A stretch of DNA of 64,000 bases from Sthenelais limicola (GCA_942159475.1 OW804096.1:138007472-138071471); one strand, 5' to 3'. Positions 10,190 through 21,334 are shown, numbered from the stretch's first letter. Notes: generated by a model from the sequence alone, not told the origin. Numbers and translations: made by a program.

Positions 10190-10770
10190 AGTTTACTAGG
10201 TTGTCTCTAGTTCAGCTCTCTTTAGTTCTCCCTTTACATCCTGGGAAGTATACTACCGTCTATTTTACATGATAGCTTGTCAGACTGATTAGATACATTT
10301 AGTTCTAACAGTCTCTCGTAAGCTCTGGGGTAGTATACTACGATCTAAAGGGATCAATTGTTGTGACCACTGAATGGGTGATACTTTGTTTGGTTCATCT
10401 TCTAGGTTTTCTACTAACACCTGGGGTAGTATACTACCATCTATTGTTGTATGATGGTTTACCAGGCTGTTTAGTGCAGCTCCTATAGCTGGTCTTCCAC
10501 TAGCGCCTGGGTAGTATACTACCATCTAATCTATTGTTGTATGATGGTTTACCAGGCTGTTTAGTGCAGCTCCTATAGCTGGTCCACCACTAGCGCCTGG
10601 GGTATTATACTGCCATCTATTGTAATATTATCCCATCATGCTTTCTAGAATTGACCTTGCATTAATACCTAGGGTAGTATACTTCAATTTAGTCTTTACC
10701 AGGCTCTTTCAACTTTAGTTCCTTATAGCCTCTGACGTCAGATACTACCACCTAATGTTCCAACTGCTGT
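10190..10770. repeat. Satellite-86 array, short reverse-oriented locus
   Basis: About six diverged units containing CTGGGGTAGTATACTACCAT, TTGTATGATGGTTTACCAGG and TTTAGTGCAGCTCCTATAGC. This is the reverse complement of the array at 38.9-40.9 kb. The period is about 86 bp, with two nearly identical units at about 10430-10610. Confidence 0.85.
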
Positions 10771-10815
10771 AACTTCCCAAGTCTATTCCCTTTGAGCAGT
10801 GTTTCAGGGGGTACA

Positions 10816-11052
10816 CGGGTCAGATTTTCAGAAAATGTACAATTGTCAGCTGTACACATTTAGTAAATTCTGCTAAATTAAGCTGAAATGTTGTCAATAC
10901 TTGCTAAATTCAAGTATATTTGACATTGCATTGATTCTAGCAATCTGTTTGGCTAGCTCGAACTGTATTTTGAACTTTATTTTTGACTGAAATTTGGGTT
11001 ATTTGAGAGGATAGGTGAAGGCCAATTGTACATTTTCTGAAAATCTGACCCA
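10816..11052. mobile_element. MITE-A copy, flanked by CA
   Basis: Starts CGGGTCAGATTTTCAGAAAA, ends CTGAAAATCTGACCCA, CA on both sides. 237 bp. Close relative of the copy at 37.2 kb. Confidence 0.85.
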
Positions 11053-11470
11053 CATAAAGGATGCTAATTATCCTTACATAAAACCACCTCCACATCCAGC
11101 AACGCCGCAATAAAACCAGGCAATCTACAGACTCCTGTCCCAAGCACAGTCATAATATAACATCACAAATGCAATAAAATTTACCTTAAAGGTAATAATG
11201 GCAGTATAATCGATTCTACCAGTACTTACTAGTTCCTCCATGGTGTCCTGCTTATTCCAATACAGAGTATCCCAGGTAACGAGAGTACCACTATAGGTTT
11301 AGATCCAGGTGGTGGTCACAGTAGTATAGTACTGTGACTAACTCAAACAAGATGATTCATATATATATAGATCCATATCTCTCATTGTCTCTCACTCTCT
11401 CTGCCTCTACTCGTTATCCATGTATATTGCCCAATTGTTTCCCCCTTCTTGCTGTCCTTGCTACTCTTTC
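11053..11470. other. Unassigned DNA
   Basis: No recognisable gene. Ends in a CTCT-rich lead-in to the pyrimidine repeat. Confidence 0.35.
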
Positions 11471-11955
11471 TTTCCTATCTGTCCCTCCTGCTCCTTCTGC
11501 TCCTTTACTCTTCTCTTTCTTCTCCTCCTTCTCCTCCTTTTCTTCTTCTCCTGCTTCTCCTCCTTCTCCTGCTTCTCCTCCTTCTCCTCCTTCTCCTCCT
11601 TCTCCTTTAGTCTCGTCCTTCTCCTCCTTCTCCTCCTTCTCCTCCTTCTCCTCCTTCTTCTCCTTCTCCTCCTTCTCCTTCTCCTCCTTCTCCTCCTTCT
11701 CCTTCTCCTCCTTCTCCTCCTTCTCCTCCTTCTCCTCCTTCTCCTCCTTCTCCTCCTTCTCCTTTACTCTCGTCCTTCTCTTTCTTCTCCTCCTTCTCCT
11801 CCTTCTCCTCCTTCTCTTCCTTCTCCTCCTTCTTCTCCTTCTCCTCCTTCTCCTCCTTCTACTCTACTCTTGTCCTTCTCTTCTTCTCCTCCTTATCCTC
11901 CTTCTCTTTCTTCTCCTCCTTCTACTCCTTCTACTCCTTCTCCTTTACTCTCGTA
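11471..11955. repeat. (CTCCTT)n polypyrimidine microsatellite
   Basis: Long runs of CTCCTT/TCTCCT, interrupted by CTTTAGTCTCGTCCTT and CTTTACTCTCGT-type islands about every 170 bp. Open frames of about 200 codons in two registers are poly-Ser/Phe and poly-Leu artefacts. Confidence 0.95.
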
Positions 11956-12333
11956 CTTCGATGGAGGTGGGAAGTTAAGGAAGGAATGGAGCCAAGGAGA
12001 TACGCACGAAATTGTATTGTATTAATTGTCTTAAATGACTAATTGAAACAGGACGAAGAGCTTAGGTATTGATCTCTCCTTCTATTTCAGTTAAATTCCT
12101 GAACATGGCATCGCCTTTTTTGCAAATCACTTAACTTGCTACATGAAGCTATACTTTGTCCTGGAGGAGAGAGAAACTGGATAGATTGGATACAAATATC
12201 TCCCATGTCTGACAGGATAATTCCACTGAGTTCACATGTTTGAATATCCAATGTAAACAACATTATTTCTCTGATTTTAAATGTTATTCCCATATGATTT
12301 GTACTTGGTTGGCTTGGTTGGCCTTTCAGCCTT

Positions 12334-12345
12334 ACTCCTGCTCCA

Positions 12346-12419
<74 letters not shown>

Positions 12420-12535
12420 TCCTGCTCCTGCTCCTGCTCCTGCTCTTGCTCTTGCTCCTGCTCCTGCTCCTGTTCCTGCTCCTGTTCCTGCTCCTGTTCC
12501 TGCTCCTGCTCCTGCTCCTGCCCTTCCTGCTCCTA

Positions 12536-12585
<50 letters not shown>

Positions 12586-12600
12586 ACTGTTCCTCTCCTT
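12334..12600. repeat. (CTCCTG)n hexanucleotide array
   Basis: About 40 copies of CTCCTG with occasional TTCCTG or CTCTTG variants. Because the unit is 6 bp, every frame is open (Ser-Cys, Leu-Leu or Pro-Ala-type repeats on one strand, Gln/Glu/Gly-type on the other). Not a gene. Confidence 0.95.
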
Positions 12601-12829
12601 CCTTCTCCTTATTCTTACTCCCCTTCCTTCTCCTTCTTCCTACCCTTCTCCTACTGCCTACGCATGTATCACTACGCTAAGTGTACATGCATGCATGATA
12701 CAGCGCGAGAATGATGCCTCTTCCTCTGCTCCTCTTCCTCTTATTCCTCTTTTTCCAGCTCTTCTTACTCCTCCTGCTCCTCCTCTTCTACTTCTTGTCC
12801 ACCTCCATGTATGTGTCTACACCAAGTGC

Positions 12830-12912
12830 ATGGCGAGAGAGCGAGAGAGAGACACAGAGCGAGTGACAGAGAAGGAGAGAGACTGACAGAGAGAGAGAGA
12901 GAGAGACTGGTA
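12830..12912. repeat. (GA)n-rich microsatellite
   Basis: GAGAGAGCGAGAGAGAGACA followed by a GAGAGAGA run. Overlapping open frames are low-complexity. Confidence 0.85.
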
Positions 12913-13216
12913 GTGAGAGATGCATGTGGAATGATGCTTTCTCTCCTATAAACACGGACGACTGTTTCCCAGCTTCCCCTATTAGTTGACACACCGACCG
13001 TTTGATTTTTGCCTGAATGAACTTGCCTGAAAGCCATTGTACATTATTGATCTGGCCATGCACCCCCCGCCCACTGCATGGCGCCCAGGTAGGTCACAAT
13101 AACTAGCCTGCATATCATATCGATGAAATAGCTATAGAATAATGGGCCGGGTCAGGTGGATGCGCACAATTGGGATGTTTAGTGCAGCAAATATAAACAC
13201 ACAGAGTCAGTGTTTA

Positions 13217-13925
13217 AAGGGTGGTCTCCACTGGCTGTGATAAGCTCTGCGATGGTGCTGTGTTAAGGGTGGTCTCCACTGGCTGTGATAAGCTCTGCGC
13301 TAAGCCTTGCGATGGCTTGAGCTGGTTCTATAGGTGGAGAGGAGTGACGAGGTCCTCCCTATATGGGTCAGATTTTCAGAAAATGTACAATTCGTTTTCA
13401 CCAATCTTCTCAAATAACCCACATTTAAGACAAAAATGAGCTTCAAAATGTAGTTTAACATAACAGAACTGATACTTTAAATCAATATGATACCAAATAT
13501 ACTCAGCTATACCCGGTATTAATCTTTTTTTTAGCCAAAATTAGCAGAATTACCTTATTGTGTAGAGCAGGTAATTGTACATTTTCTGAAAATCTGACCC
13601 ATATGGTTCACTGGCCACCTCACTACTCGTCTCCACCTACAGAACTATCAGAACAACATCGCAAGGCTTACCGCAGAGCTTACCGCAGAGCCTACTGCAG
13701 CCAGTGCAGATCCCCCTATAAAAGGGTGGTCTCCACTGGCTGCGGTAAGCTCTGCGGTAAGCCTTGCTATGGTGCTGTGTTTGTGAGGAGTGGCGAGGAC
13801 CTGCCTACATGGACAGCGAACCCTATGGATAGGACCTCGTCATTCCTCACCACCTACTGAACCAGCATAAACCATCGCAAGGCTTACCGCAGAGCTTATC
13901 GCAGCCAGTGGATACCACCCATAAC
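13217..13925. repeat. Cluster of inverted 45-bp modules
   Basis: The module GGTGGTCTCCACTGGCTG followed by YGRTAAGCTCTGCG occurs in plus orientation near 13219, 13268 and 13726, and inverted (GCAAGGCTTACCGCAGAGCT) near 13660 and 13868. The inverted module at 13658 and the direct one ending at about 13771 form a hairpin of about 114 nt. ACACAGAGTCAGTGTTTAA before and ACACAGTCAGCGTTTAA after suggest one composite repeat. MITE-A 13364-13601 lies inside it. Confidence 0.75.
13364..13601. mobile_element. MITE-A copy, flanked by TA
   Basis: TGGGTCAGATTTTCAGAAAA to CTGAAAATCTGACCCA, 238 bp, TA on both sides. Nested in the inverted-module cluster. Confidence 0.9.
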
Positions 13926-15001
13926 ACACACAGTCAGCGTTTAACCTGTGTGGGCCTCTTTAATCTGGAACACATTGGCATAACAGCCTTTCTCTGTTTA
14001 TGTACATTTGTTTGTATTTAAGAGTTTTTTAAACTTGTTTTATAATAATGAATTGTCATTTGTCCATCTCATTAATGAGTTGAAAAGCAGGTTGAATATT
14101 ACTATACGATCGATACAAATTAACCCTATTAAGAAGAGGAAAGATCTTCCATGGAGAAGACTTAGAGACAACTTCTCTGAAATAGGAAGCCTACAAGGCT
14201 GAAGGAGTCGATAGAACACCTATGATTTCATTATGTTGGTGAGGAAGATATAAACCTGTGTACTAATATCTTGATTACCATTAAGCAATCTCCACCCTTT
14301 GTAGGAAGTATTGCATAAAAGTTGATAATACATTTCTTAACTATGTTGATGTCTTAGAAATGTAGAGGCCGAGATGGCAGGAAATGTTTTAATAAAGATG
14401 TTCCCCCAAAAAAACTTGCTCTGACTTTCATATCCCATTCTGCTTCATATGTTACGTTACCTTTCTCCCGCCATGTTTAGCTAAATTTATTTCTTCCTGG
14501 ATGTTTGTATATCAGAGATATGCATGTATACGTTTACGTATACGTATAGGTTAATCTTGCTGAGCCTACCTAATAAACAGCCTGCATATATCATATCGAT
14601 AAAATATCTATACAATAAAGAGATGTGTATATAGTAAGGCATGGGTTGTTTAGTACTCCAAAATGAAACAAATACAGTGAAATATCTCTGGAATGGCTTG
14701 ACTGTAATGGAACCCAGTAGTACTTCACTAACTGAGGTATCTGGATTTTTTTTAAACGTTTTTATTAGGAAGATTTCCACAGTGTGGTAGGTCTCATCTC
14801 CTACAAAGGTATGTGCAATTTTAATTTAACTTTTAATTTAAATTTTAATTTTAATTTAACTACTGAAGACATTGGTATCATGAAGAGAACTCTCTACTCG
14901 TTTACATAGAATTACCAATAGTGACGACAACAATTTGTCAGTAATAGCTCTAAGTACAACATTTTTTTATATAGGCCCTTCATTTAAAAGAAATACACAT
15001 T
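13926..15001. other. Unassigned DNA
   Basis: A 64-codon plus-strand frame at 14008-14202 (contains KRKDLPWRRLRDNF) and a 97-codon minus-strand frame at 14487-14780 match no family I know. A block of about 40 bp (AGCCTGCATAT...CATATCGATRAAATA) at about 14578 also occurs at about 13108. A TTAATTTTAATTT microsatellite lies near 14820-14860. Confidence 0.3.
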
Positions 15002-15379
15002 CAATAGGGGATTTGCATGTCTCACTGCGAATGTCTACTGCAGTGCATGCTGGGATGGATTCTGATGAAATCTGAGATACAGATATTTGGCAACATTTTT
15101 ATCGAAAATTGCAAGAATGTTTTCACCCAATATCATTGCTTATGTAAATGATCTTTGAAAACCAAATGCATGATGGGGAAGATGGGGACCTGTGTCATGG
15201 AAACATGTATAGTATATGGATGTTGACATTAGAACATTGATAAATATTCCATGCATAAATATTCCATGCATAAATATTCCATGCAGAACATGGCATGTTT
15301 AGATTTTATACTGTACCATTAGTCCCATAATTCCATGCGAATCAAGATTCAAAATGGCGGCTATGCAAATCCCCTATTG
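15002..15379. mobile_element. MITE-E, most complete copy
   Basis: Starts CAATAGGGGATTTGCATG and ends CATAGCC-type interior then ATGCAAATCCCCTATTG. The 17-bp ends are exact inverted repeats apart from the last bases. 378 bp, no coding capacity. A 15-bp ATAAATATTCCATGC block is triplicated near 15240-15284. Confidence 0.8.
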
Positions 15380-15424
15380 ATTAGAGACTGGTTTACTAAT
15401 ATTTACTTCTTTTAGATGTCGTTT

Positions 15425-15640
15425 GTGATGTGTCATTGACAAATTAATCATAAGTCGAAAAAAATGGATTTTGAGATATCATAAAGTTTTTAAAAGATGA
15501 GATTAAGTGGATTGCAACTATGTTAAAATTTAGAAAATCTAACAAAACTATTTCTATATTTCATGTGTGATTGGATGTGTGTTTTGGAAAAAGAGCAAAA
15601 TATCTGGGTGGATAATTACTGGTAAACTAATCAAATATAC
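15425..15640. mobile_element. MITE-B fragment
   Basis: Begins TTGTGATGTGTCATTGACAA and has AATCATAAGTCG, TTTTGAGATATCAT and AAAAGATGAGAT in MITE-B order. The distal end is absent. Confidence 0.6.
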
Positions 15641-15674
15641 TGCATAGGTGACCTCAGACACGCAGGGATATATA

Positions 15675-15905
15675 TGGGTCAGATTCTCAGAAAATGTACA
15701 ATTGGCAACTCTACACATTTAGGAAATTTGGCTAAATTAGACTGAAAAATGATGAATACTGTGTATATCTGAATATATTTGGTATTGCATTGATTCAAAG
15801 TATCAGTTCTGTTAAACTGCATTTTGAAGCTCATTTTTGTCTTAAATGTGGGTTATTTGAGAGAATTGGTGAAGGCGAATTGTACATTTTCTGAAAATCT
15901 GACCC
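15675..15905. mobile_element. MITE-A copy, flanked by TA
   Basis: TGGGTCAGATTCTCAGAAAA to CTGAAAATCTGACCCA, 231 bp, TA on both sides. Confidence 0.9.
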
Positions 15906-15990
15906 ATATACTCTCTAAAAAATCTAATTCACATATTCACTAGACTTACAGAGCTATATATATACCTCAAAAAATGATAATATTCCAACA

Positions 15991-16165
15991 CACTCTAGGC
16001 CCAAACTTGAGAGTCCCTTCAAACGAAAGAAATGCCTCTCGCCTCAAACCGCAAACTGTCATTATAATTCTAACATTAAAACGCCGATTTCTGGGCCAGG
16101 AAACCGATTAGCAAAGTAGGCTGACATACAATTCTTATCTGATCTGAGGGTTTGGACCTAGTGTG
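15991..16165. mobile_element. MITE-C copy with 4-bp duplication AACA
   Basis: Ends CACTCTAGGCCCAAA and TTTGGACCTAGTGTG form a 15-bp imperfect inverted repeat. AACA lies directly on both sides. Internal GAGAGTCCCTTCAAACG and AAACGCCGATTTCTGGGC are shared with copies at 56.5 and 58.9 kb. Non-coding. Confidence 0.8.
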
Positions 16166-16451
16166 AACAGATATTTCGTCAATAAAACACTTTGGAAAAT
16201 GTATATTTGCGACTTATGACTCATTTTTCTGTGCCACATCACATTGAGGGCAATTCCAAAAATTAGGGATATGAAGCCAAGCGACTTGCTAAAGTCAACT
16301 AAAGGCCGTTGTACAATTATGGAGGATCTGACTCATATTGGCGGCCATTGATAACTGACAATAAAACCCTCCTCCAATCGTGGCTATTGTATGAGCAGGG
16401 CTAACGATCGCCTTATATTGGATCCACTGCATCAATAATAGATGCTTGCCT
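16166..16451. other. Unassigned DNA with a short MITE-B-like tract
   Basis: GCGACTTATGACTCATTTTTCTG at about 16209 resembles a MITE-B terminus. Otherwise nothing recognised. Confidence 0.35.
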
Positions 16452-16553
16452 GTCCAATATGTACATTATAGTCTATAGAGAGGTATATATATATATAGGG
16501 AGGCCAGGGCATGGGGGTTCATGGAAATAAGAGGAGATTGCCCCACCCTAGAA
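16452..16553. repeat. Host segment, duplicated copy 1 (left part)
   Basis: GTCCAATATGTACATTATAG, then TCTATAGAGAGGTATATA, GGGAGGCCAGGGCATGGGGG and GATTGCCCCACCCT. The same order recurs at 24927-24947, 37149-37169 and 37406-37470. This copy lacks the Gypsy insertion, so it shows that element's empty site. It is interrupted after CCACCCTAGAA by the DIRS-like element and resumes at 24890. Confidence 0.85.
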
Positions 16554-16554
16554 C

Positions 16555-16754
16555 ACCTCCCCAATAAATGTGATTTATCTATAATTAAATATATACGAAT
16601 GAGAAAGAAATTACTTTTAATTTGATAAGTCGGTGAGTAGAGTAATAAGGCAGAACTTGGGCGACAACATTTTATTTATAGTTATCGTAATATAAGATTT
16701 CAGAATGAAATACAATATATATAATAATTTATGAATTATATTATTATTATGTCG
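16555..16754 (-). repeat. DIRS split direct repeat B2
   Basis: 200 bp beginning (plus strand) ACCTCCCCAATAAATGTG and ending TTATTATTATGTCG. Apart from one visible T/A difference it matches 17010-17209. Confidence 0.9.
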
Positions 16755-16862
16755 ACAATCAGGGTAATTGACGACATTTGACAATGTTGATTGATAATAT
16801 ATGAATATAAATATATAACTATTGGCTGTGTTGTGTTTTGTTTAAAGGGAAACAGGTGGGTG
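16755..16862 (-). other. Spacer between DIRS repeats A2 and B2
   Basis: About 108 bp of AT-rich sequence with no second copy in the window. In PAT-like elements A2 and B2 are usually adjacent, so this spacer is a peculiarity of this copy or subfamily. Confidence 0.6.
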
Positions 16863-17001
16863 GGAACAAATCTCTGAGAAATGTATAGTTTGGTTTTGAA
16901 ATGTAGGTAGAGAAGAATGAGGTGTATGGAACTATGGGTAACACTGCCGCTAGCTAGAGGTAGGGGGCGCCACTAATGCTCAATAATCAAGATTCTAACA
17001 A
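16863..17001 (-). repeat. DIRS split direct repeat A2
   Basis: 139 bp from GGAACAAATCTCTGAGAAAT to GATTCTAACAA (plus strand). It matches 24751-24889 with no difference that I can see. Confidence 0.9.
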
Positions 17002-17009
17002 CATTAGTG

Positions 17010-17209
17010 ACCTCCCCAATAAATGTGATTTATCTATAATTAAATATATACGAATGAGAAAGAAATAACTTTTAATTTGATAAGTCGGTGAGTAGAGTAA
17101 TAAGGCAGAACTTGGGCGACAACATTTTATTTATAGTTATCGTAATATAAGATTTCAGAATGAAATACAATATATATAATAATTTATGAATTATATTATT
17201 ATTATGTCG
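17010..17209 (-). repeat. DIRS split direct repeat B1
   Basis: 200 bp, partner of B2. Eight bases separate it from A2. Confidence 0.9.
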
Positions 17210-17507
17210 CCAAACCCAAGCTCTTTATTAAGTTTAGGAGATATTTTAAATCCATACGATGTATGGTGAGTCCATTGTCTTTAGTTTGTATTGAATGAAT
17301 AGGCCATACGAGGTATGGTTGAGTTTGTGGTACATGCGAGGCATGGTATGTTATTTGATTGATTTGTAAGTCGAGGACTTTAAAATTTTATAAGATCCGG
17401 CCACAAGTGTGTGGCGTTTGTCCGTTCGATATATATTACTTTCTTTGCACTATGTTCGTTTGTGGTGGTTACTTGTCTTGTTCGTTGCAGTAGTAGTTGT
17501 TTGATTG
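17210..17507 (-). other. DIRS 3' untranslated region
   Basis: Lies between the recombinase stop codon (17508-17510) and repeat B1. It contains three echoes of CATACGAKGTATGG / CATGCGAGGCATGG at about 17255, 17303 and 17333, possibly a small iterated site. No coding potential. Confidence 0.6.
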
Positions 17508-17587
17508 TCATTTCTTGGTTTCACTTTCCCTTATGCTACTCATGAGGGCGGTGGCTACCTTGCTGGCCGACTTGTTTGTTATGTATA
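17508..17587 (-). pseudogene. Severed C-terminus of the DIRS tyrosine recombinase
   Basis: On the minus strand, just past the 2.85-kb insert, the recombinase frame stays open for about 25 codons to TGA at 17508-17510. If the insert and one of the two flanking TA dinucleotides are ignored, the first codon here is Tyr followed by Ile. Tyr lies eight positions after the Trp of the W-S-S motif encoded across the insert, which is the position expected for the nucleophile of this family. Confidence 0.75.
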
Positions 17588-20440
17588 TGGGTCAGATTTT
17601 TTTAGAATGTACAATTGCGAAATTCCCGACTTTTTGCACATTATACTGGATGGGTATTGCAAACAAATGAATCAATCCTAGTGATCTTGGTATCATTGGA
17701 AAGGAGATATCCTAAGCTTTTCGAAAATGTGCACATTAGTGTCATACTCGTATGTTTTGTATGCAATAAATCACCTTAAATGTTGATTTCCTTACAAAAA
17801 CACCCCAGAATTCACTACTTTTTCACATTATACCTCCATTCTGAAAAAAAGTAACTGTTCTAGGTATTATATTTCACCTGGTTTCATTCCTTATACATAT
17901 CTATGACAACTTGGTAAAGTTTTAGCCTTCTATTAGCCTTCATCCCAGTGTGCCAGTCCTATACTACAATCTTCAATTTTCAGAAGTCACATGGGTATAC
18001 CCGGTATCAAACACAGATTCTAGTATACTTGCTATGAATATATCCTTGGCATATGATTTAAAATACTTAGAATACACTTTAACATATCATCAATGCAATC
18101 ATGGTACAATTTAGCCAGCAATGCAGACATTAACAGGGTCATGCTTCAATGTTTACCAAATAGGAGATTTTATACTATTTCATACCGGGTATGCCCTGTA
18201 TCATATCACAATGGAGACCCAGTTTCACTGATACAATGGTTCTAAATCTCTGTTTATGTAATCCCAGTATGTATCGTCATATATACCCCAAATTACATTC
18301 TTCTAAAAAAATCTATTGTGGAGATATGAATACAAATGATATGGGGGGTATACCCGGTATATATTGAGGGATGCCCGGTATGGAAGGAAAGGAACAACTA
18401 GGATACACATTTAAATTGTTTTTATATGACCAAGCCTCTGTTTTTTCTTCTGGAAACCAAGACAACCACCATATATAGTTATTAGGTAGGTATTCCTGGG
18501 ATTCCCTGAACATTGTCAACCAAAATGAGAGTGACCAAGGATTATACATGCCCTTGTATGGTGTGGAATTATTGTTAAGATGTTTAGGAATAAACCATTT
18601 GTGTGATATTCATCAGTCTAATCCTTATTTATATGTTTAAAAAGTTGTTCTCAGCAATTCTTAGGGAAGCATTTTCCTGTCCTATGTTAAAGGAAAGATT
18701 AATATAGCCTCACAGTTAACAAGAATCCAAGTGGGTATACCCGGTACCATAATTATTTAACATGATTTCTATGCACATTTAACAATTATTTCTCCTTTGG
18801 GATCATGTTAAGTTAGTTTTTATTAATCAGAAATGTGATATGTATAATTCAACATGCTTTTTAGGATTATGGGGGCAGGCATGTTGAGACAAATGTGATA
18901 TGGTTTGATACCGGGCATTCCCTACAAATCATTTTCTGTTGATAAATGATAGCAAAATAACCTTATTAGTGTAGGTATATGCTCCTCCTATTAGGTGACA
19001 ATGTCCCTTGTAATTCCCATGTCAATGAACAAGTGAAAATTTGTTCATAAACACAATAGATACCTTTTTAAAGCATGTTAAAAGAGTGGTTGATACCGGG
19101 CATCCCTTGATACCGGGCATCCCCCCTTCAATCCTAGTACCATTCACCAAGTTCATTTTGAACCTTCAAATCACCATAAAACTTACCCTTCGAACCTGTC
19201 ATGTCTTAATGTACATATGTATGTGGCTTTATGCCTAATTTCCATGCAATATATTTGAACTTGATTCAGAATCATGATACCGGGCATCCCTGGGCATCCC
19301 CTGAAAGTAGAATATTTAGCGTAACTGCTACCCATGCACCTTTATCTTCTGTATTTTTGTGCAGTAACATGCCCTGTTCACTCCCTTACCATGTGAGAAC
19401 ATTAGAAATGAGATATAAATTTTTTTATTTTTTTCATGTTCTCAACCATCATATAATTTTATCAACAAATTTTATGATCCATCACATTGCGTTTTTATCA
19501 TTGATTTTAGAGCCTGTATCCATTGTGATACATGTTTTCTATGTAGTTACTAAGTTTCATGTGATTGTGCCCATTTAAGTAGCCACAGTGAGACGTCAGA
19601 TAACATGTTCTCTTCTGGAGGATGCCCGGTATATAGAGGGATGCCCGGTACATTTGAGAAGGTATTTGTCTCAGGCCAAGTGAGGTGATATTTAGTGAAG
19701 GAGTGACTTGAACTGAGATCAGTTGTGTACCAGATATATGCTGTTCATGTACTAGCTAGGTTTAAAGTGGTTTTGTCCACTTTTGTAGCCACAGTGAGAG
19801 GTCAGATATAAGGTACTTTACTGGGGGATGCCCGGTATTATATGTAAAGGGATGCCCGGTATCAAAGATGGCCTCCTATTACCAAGTTTCTCAGAGAAAC
19901 TGAATATGATAAATAAGTTATAAGTTGCTATATTGATGGATAGGATGTATATGTTGCCAGAAAACAGGTTTTCACCCTGTTTATAGCAACAACTACAGCA
20001 TTATTCAATTTATATTTGAACCATATGTAAGTGATCAAAACACTCCTTTTTGGGGGAAATGGTGATCCATTTCCTTTCATGTCTCACATAATATCCTTTG
20101 ATGATACATAGTTATTGATTGGTATACATGTAATGGGACATTTAATCCTCAGAAAAATATTTTTTATTTGGAAATTGAATCATTATGTCCTGAGTTATTA
20201 AGGATTTAATGAGCTGCCCCTTAATTTGATACCGGGCATACCCTACAAAATGTTCACATTGTTTCAACTTCAATAAAAACAGACATATTGAGAGTTGGTG
20301 AATATAATTGGTGTTTTTAGGTGCTTAGGACATATATGATAACAGTCAGAAGGAATATGAGTTTATAGTTATTATTATTTTTTTCAATGTTCCTAAACCT
20401 TCCCAAATCGCAATTGTACATTCTAAAAAAATTTGACCCA
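17588..20440. mobile_element. 2.85-kb element with MITE-A-like termini
   Basis: Left end TGGGTCAGATTTTTTTAGAA, right end (inverted) TGGGTCAAATTTTTTTAGAA. Both continue as TGTACAATTGCGA, about 33 bp of inverted repeat, with TA on both sides (17586-17587 and 20441-20442). The ends are clear relatives of MITE-A. The interior is non-coding as far as I can see: the longest frames are under 120 codons and match nothing. It carries 14 copies of a motif like ATACCGGGCATCCC in both orientations. TA duplication and termini fit a Tc1/mariner-like transposition history, but no transposase is present. It breaks the DIRS recombinase. Confidence 0.85.
17993..20243. repeat. Fourteen dispersed GATACCGGGCATCCC-type motifs
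   Basis: Plus-orientation copies (GGGATGCCCGGTAT or GGGTATACCCGGTAT) start near 17993, 18345, 18368, 18732, 19619, 19638, 19825 and 19849. Reverse copies (ATACCGGGCATCCC-like) start near 18182, 18907, 19091, 19108, 19276 and 20227. Several come in pairs 17-24 bp apart. The pairs at 19.62 and 19.83 kb both follow a GCCACAGTGAGASGTCAGAT block, so that module is itself duplicated. None was noticed outside this element. Confidence 0.85.
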
Positions 20441-21334
20441 TATCTTATACGCGTTCGATGACCAGGACCCGAATTTTTGAACTTCTGCCTCTGTCATCCC
20501 TAGTAGGCACGCGTTGGTTGCTGCTGATCTGCGGATCGAATGTAATGAGTATTGCGTGGTGTCCATACCCATTCTATTTATTGACCAGTTGAAGTGTTTG
20601 GCCAGGTCGGCGGTGGTAATAGGTTTATATGTTGTTGGGAACACGAGCAGTGGTTGATCCTTATATTTGGTCGGTGCTTCTTTTATTGCCTGCTGGTATA
20701 TCTTTATGGGGCATGTTTCACTATCCGGTGCTGCTGGTAAGTATAGTGTTCTTCGTTGATCGTAAGCTTGCAGGTTTTTTGCCCATTTTTGTACCACTGC
20801 TATTCCATTACCATGTATGTATACGTCCTCCCTCCTTATGTTTCTGGTTAGGTCGTATTCTGCCGCAGAATTTGGAGCGACCTCAGATTGGCGAAATCCT
20901 AGCCCATACATCAGTATTATTGCTAATCTATACTGTTTCGGTGCTGGGAAATAGTGGTCAAGTTCCATGAGTTGTCTGATCTGTTTCGGATCTAGTGCCT
21001 GCCTCTGTGTGACCGTGTGGGTTTTTTCTCTCATCACCGCGTCCAGAGCCAGTTTCATTCTATACGATGTCAGCGCTTCATTCTTGACCCCTCTTCTCTT
21101 GTAGTATTCTCTTACTGATGATACATAGTTGAAGATCGATTTTGGGCTGTTCAGGAATGTCTTGAGATATTGTACGTAAGCACACGCCTGTGGCACTGTC
21201 AACTGGTCCGGGTTTATCTCGTAGCGATATGTGTATGCAAAGAAAGCCTTCAGTGCAGTCCTCTGGTTCGCTAAGGTACCTGGCGCCCTTGCCATTGTTT
21301 GCGCGACTTCCGCCCTTTGGAGTAGCTCCCTCAT
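20423..21334 (-). pseudogene. DIRS tyrosine recombinase, truncated by insertion
   Basis: A 303-codon frame starting at ATG 21334, 27 bases after the RT stop and in the same frame. It has a tyrosine recombinase layout. An N-terminal SAM-like region (about residues 1-105, with LANQRTALKAFFAYTYRY) precedes a catalytic domain with the first Arg in GLGFRQSEVAP (about 150), the H-x-x-R box in LHSIRRSAATNA (about 268) and the W of FGSWSSNAY (about 292). In life it would integrate circular cDNA of the DIRS element. The Tyr nucleophile is missing: after AYKI the frame enters the 2.85-kb element and stops seven residues later. The missing end lies at 17508-17587. Lengths of 330 residues or more are normal for the family. 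Confidence 0.9.

Noticed and set aside
11334..12886. Frames of about 150-215 codons in the pyrimidine and CTCCTG repeats
   Set aside because: Hexanucleotide periodicity makes all frames open; no complex sequence, no splice or start context.
18313..19578. Frames of 65-115 codons as a transposase remnant of the 2.85-kb element
   Set aside because: No DDE/D signature or helix-turn-helix pattern visible, and the frames carry the repeated motif sequence as peptide (IPGIP) instead of a domain.
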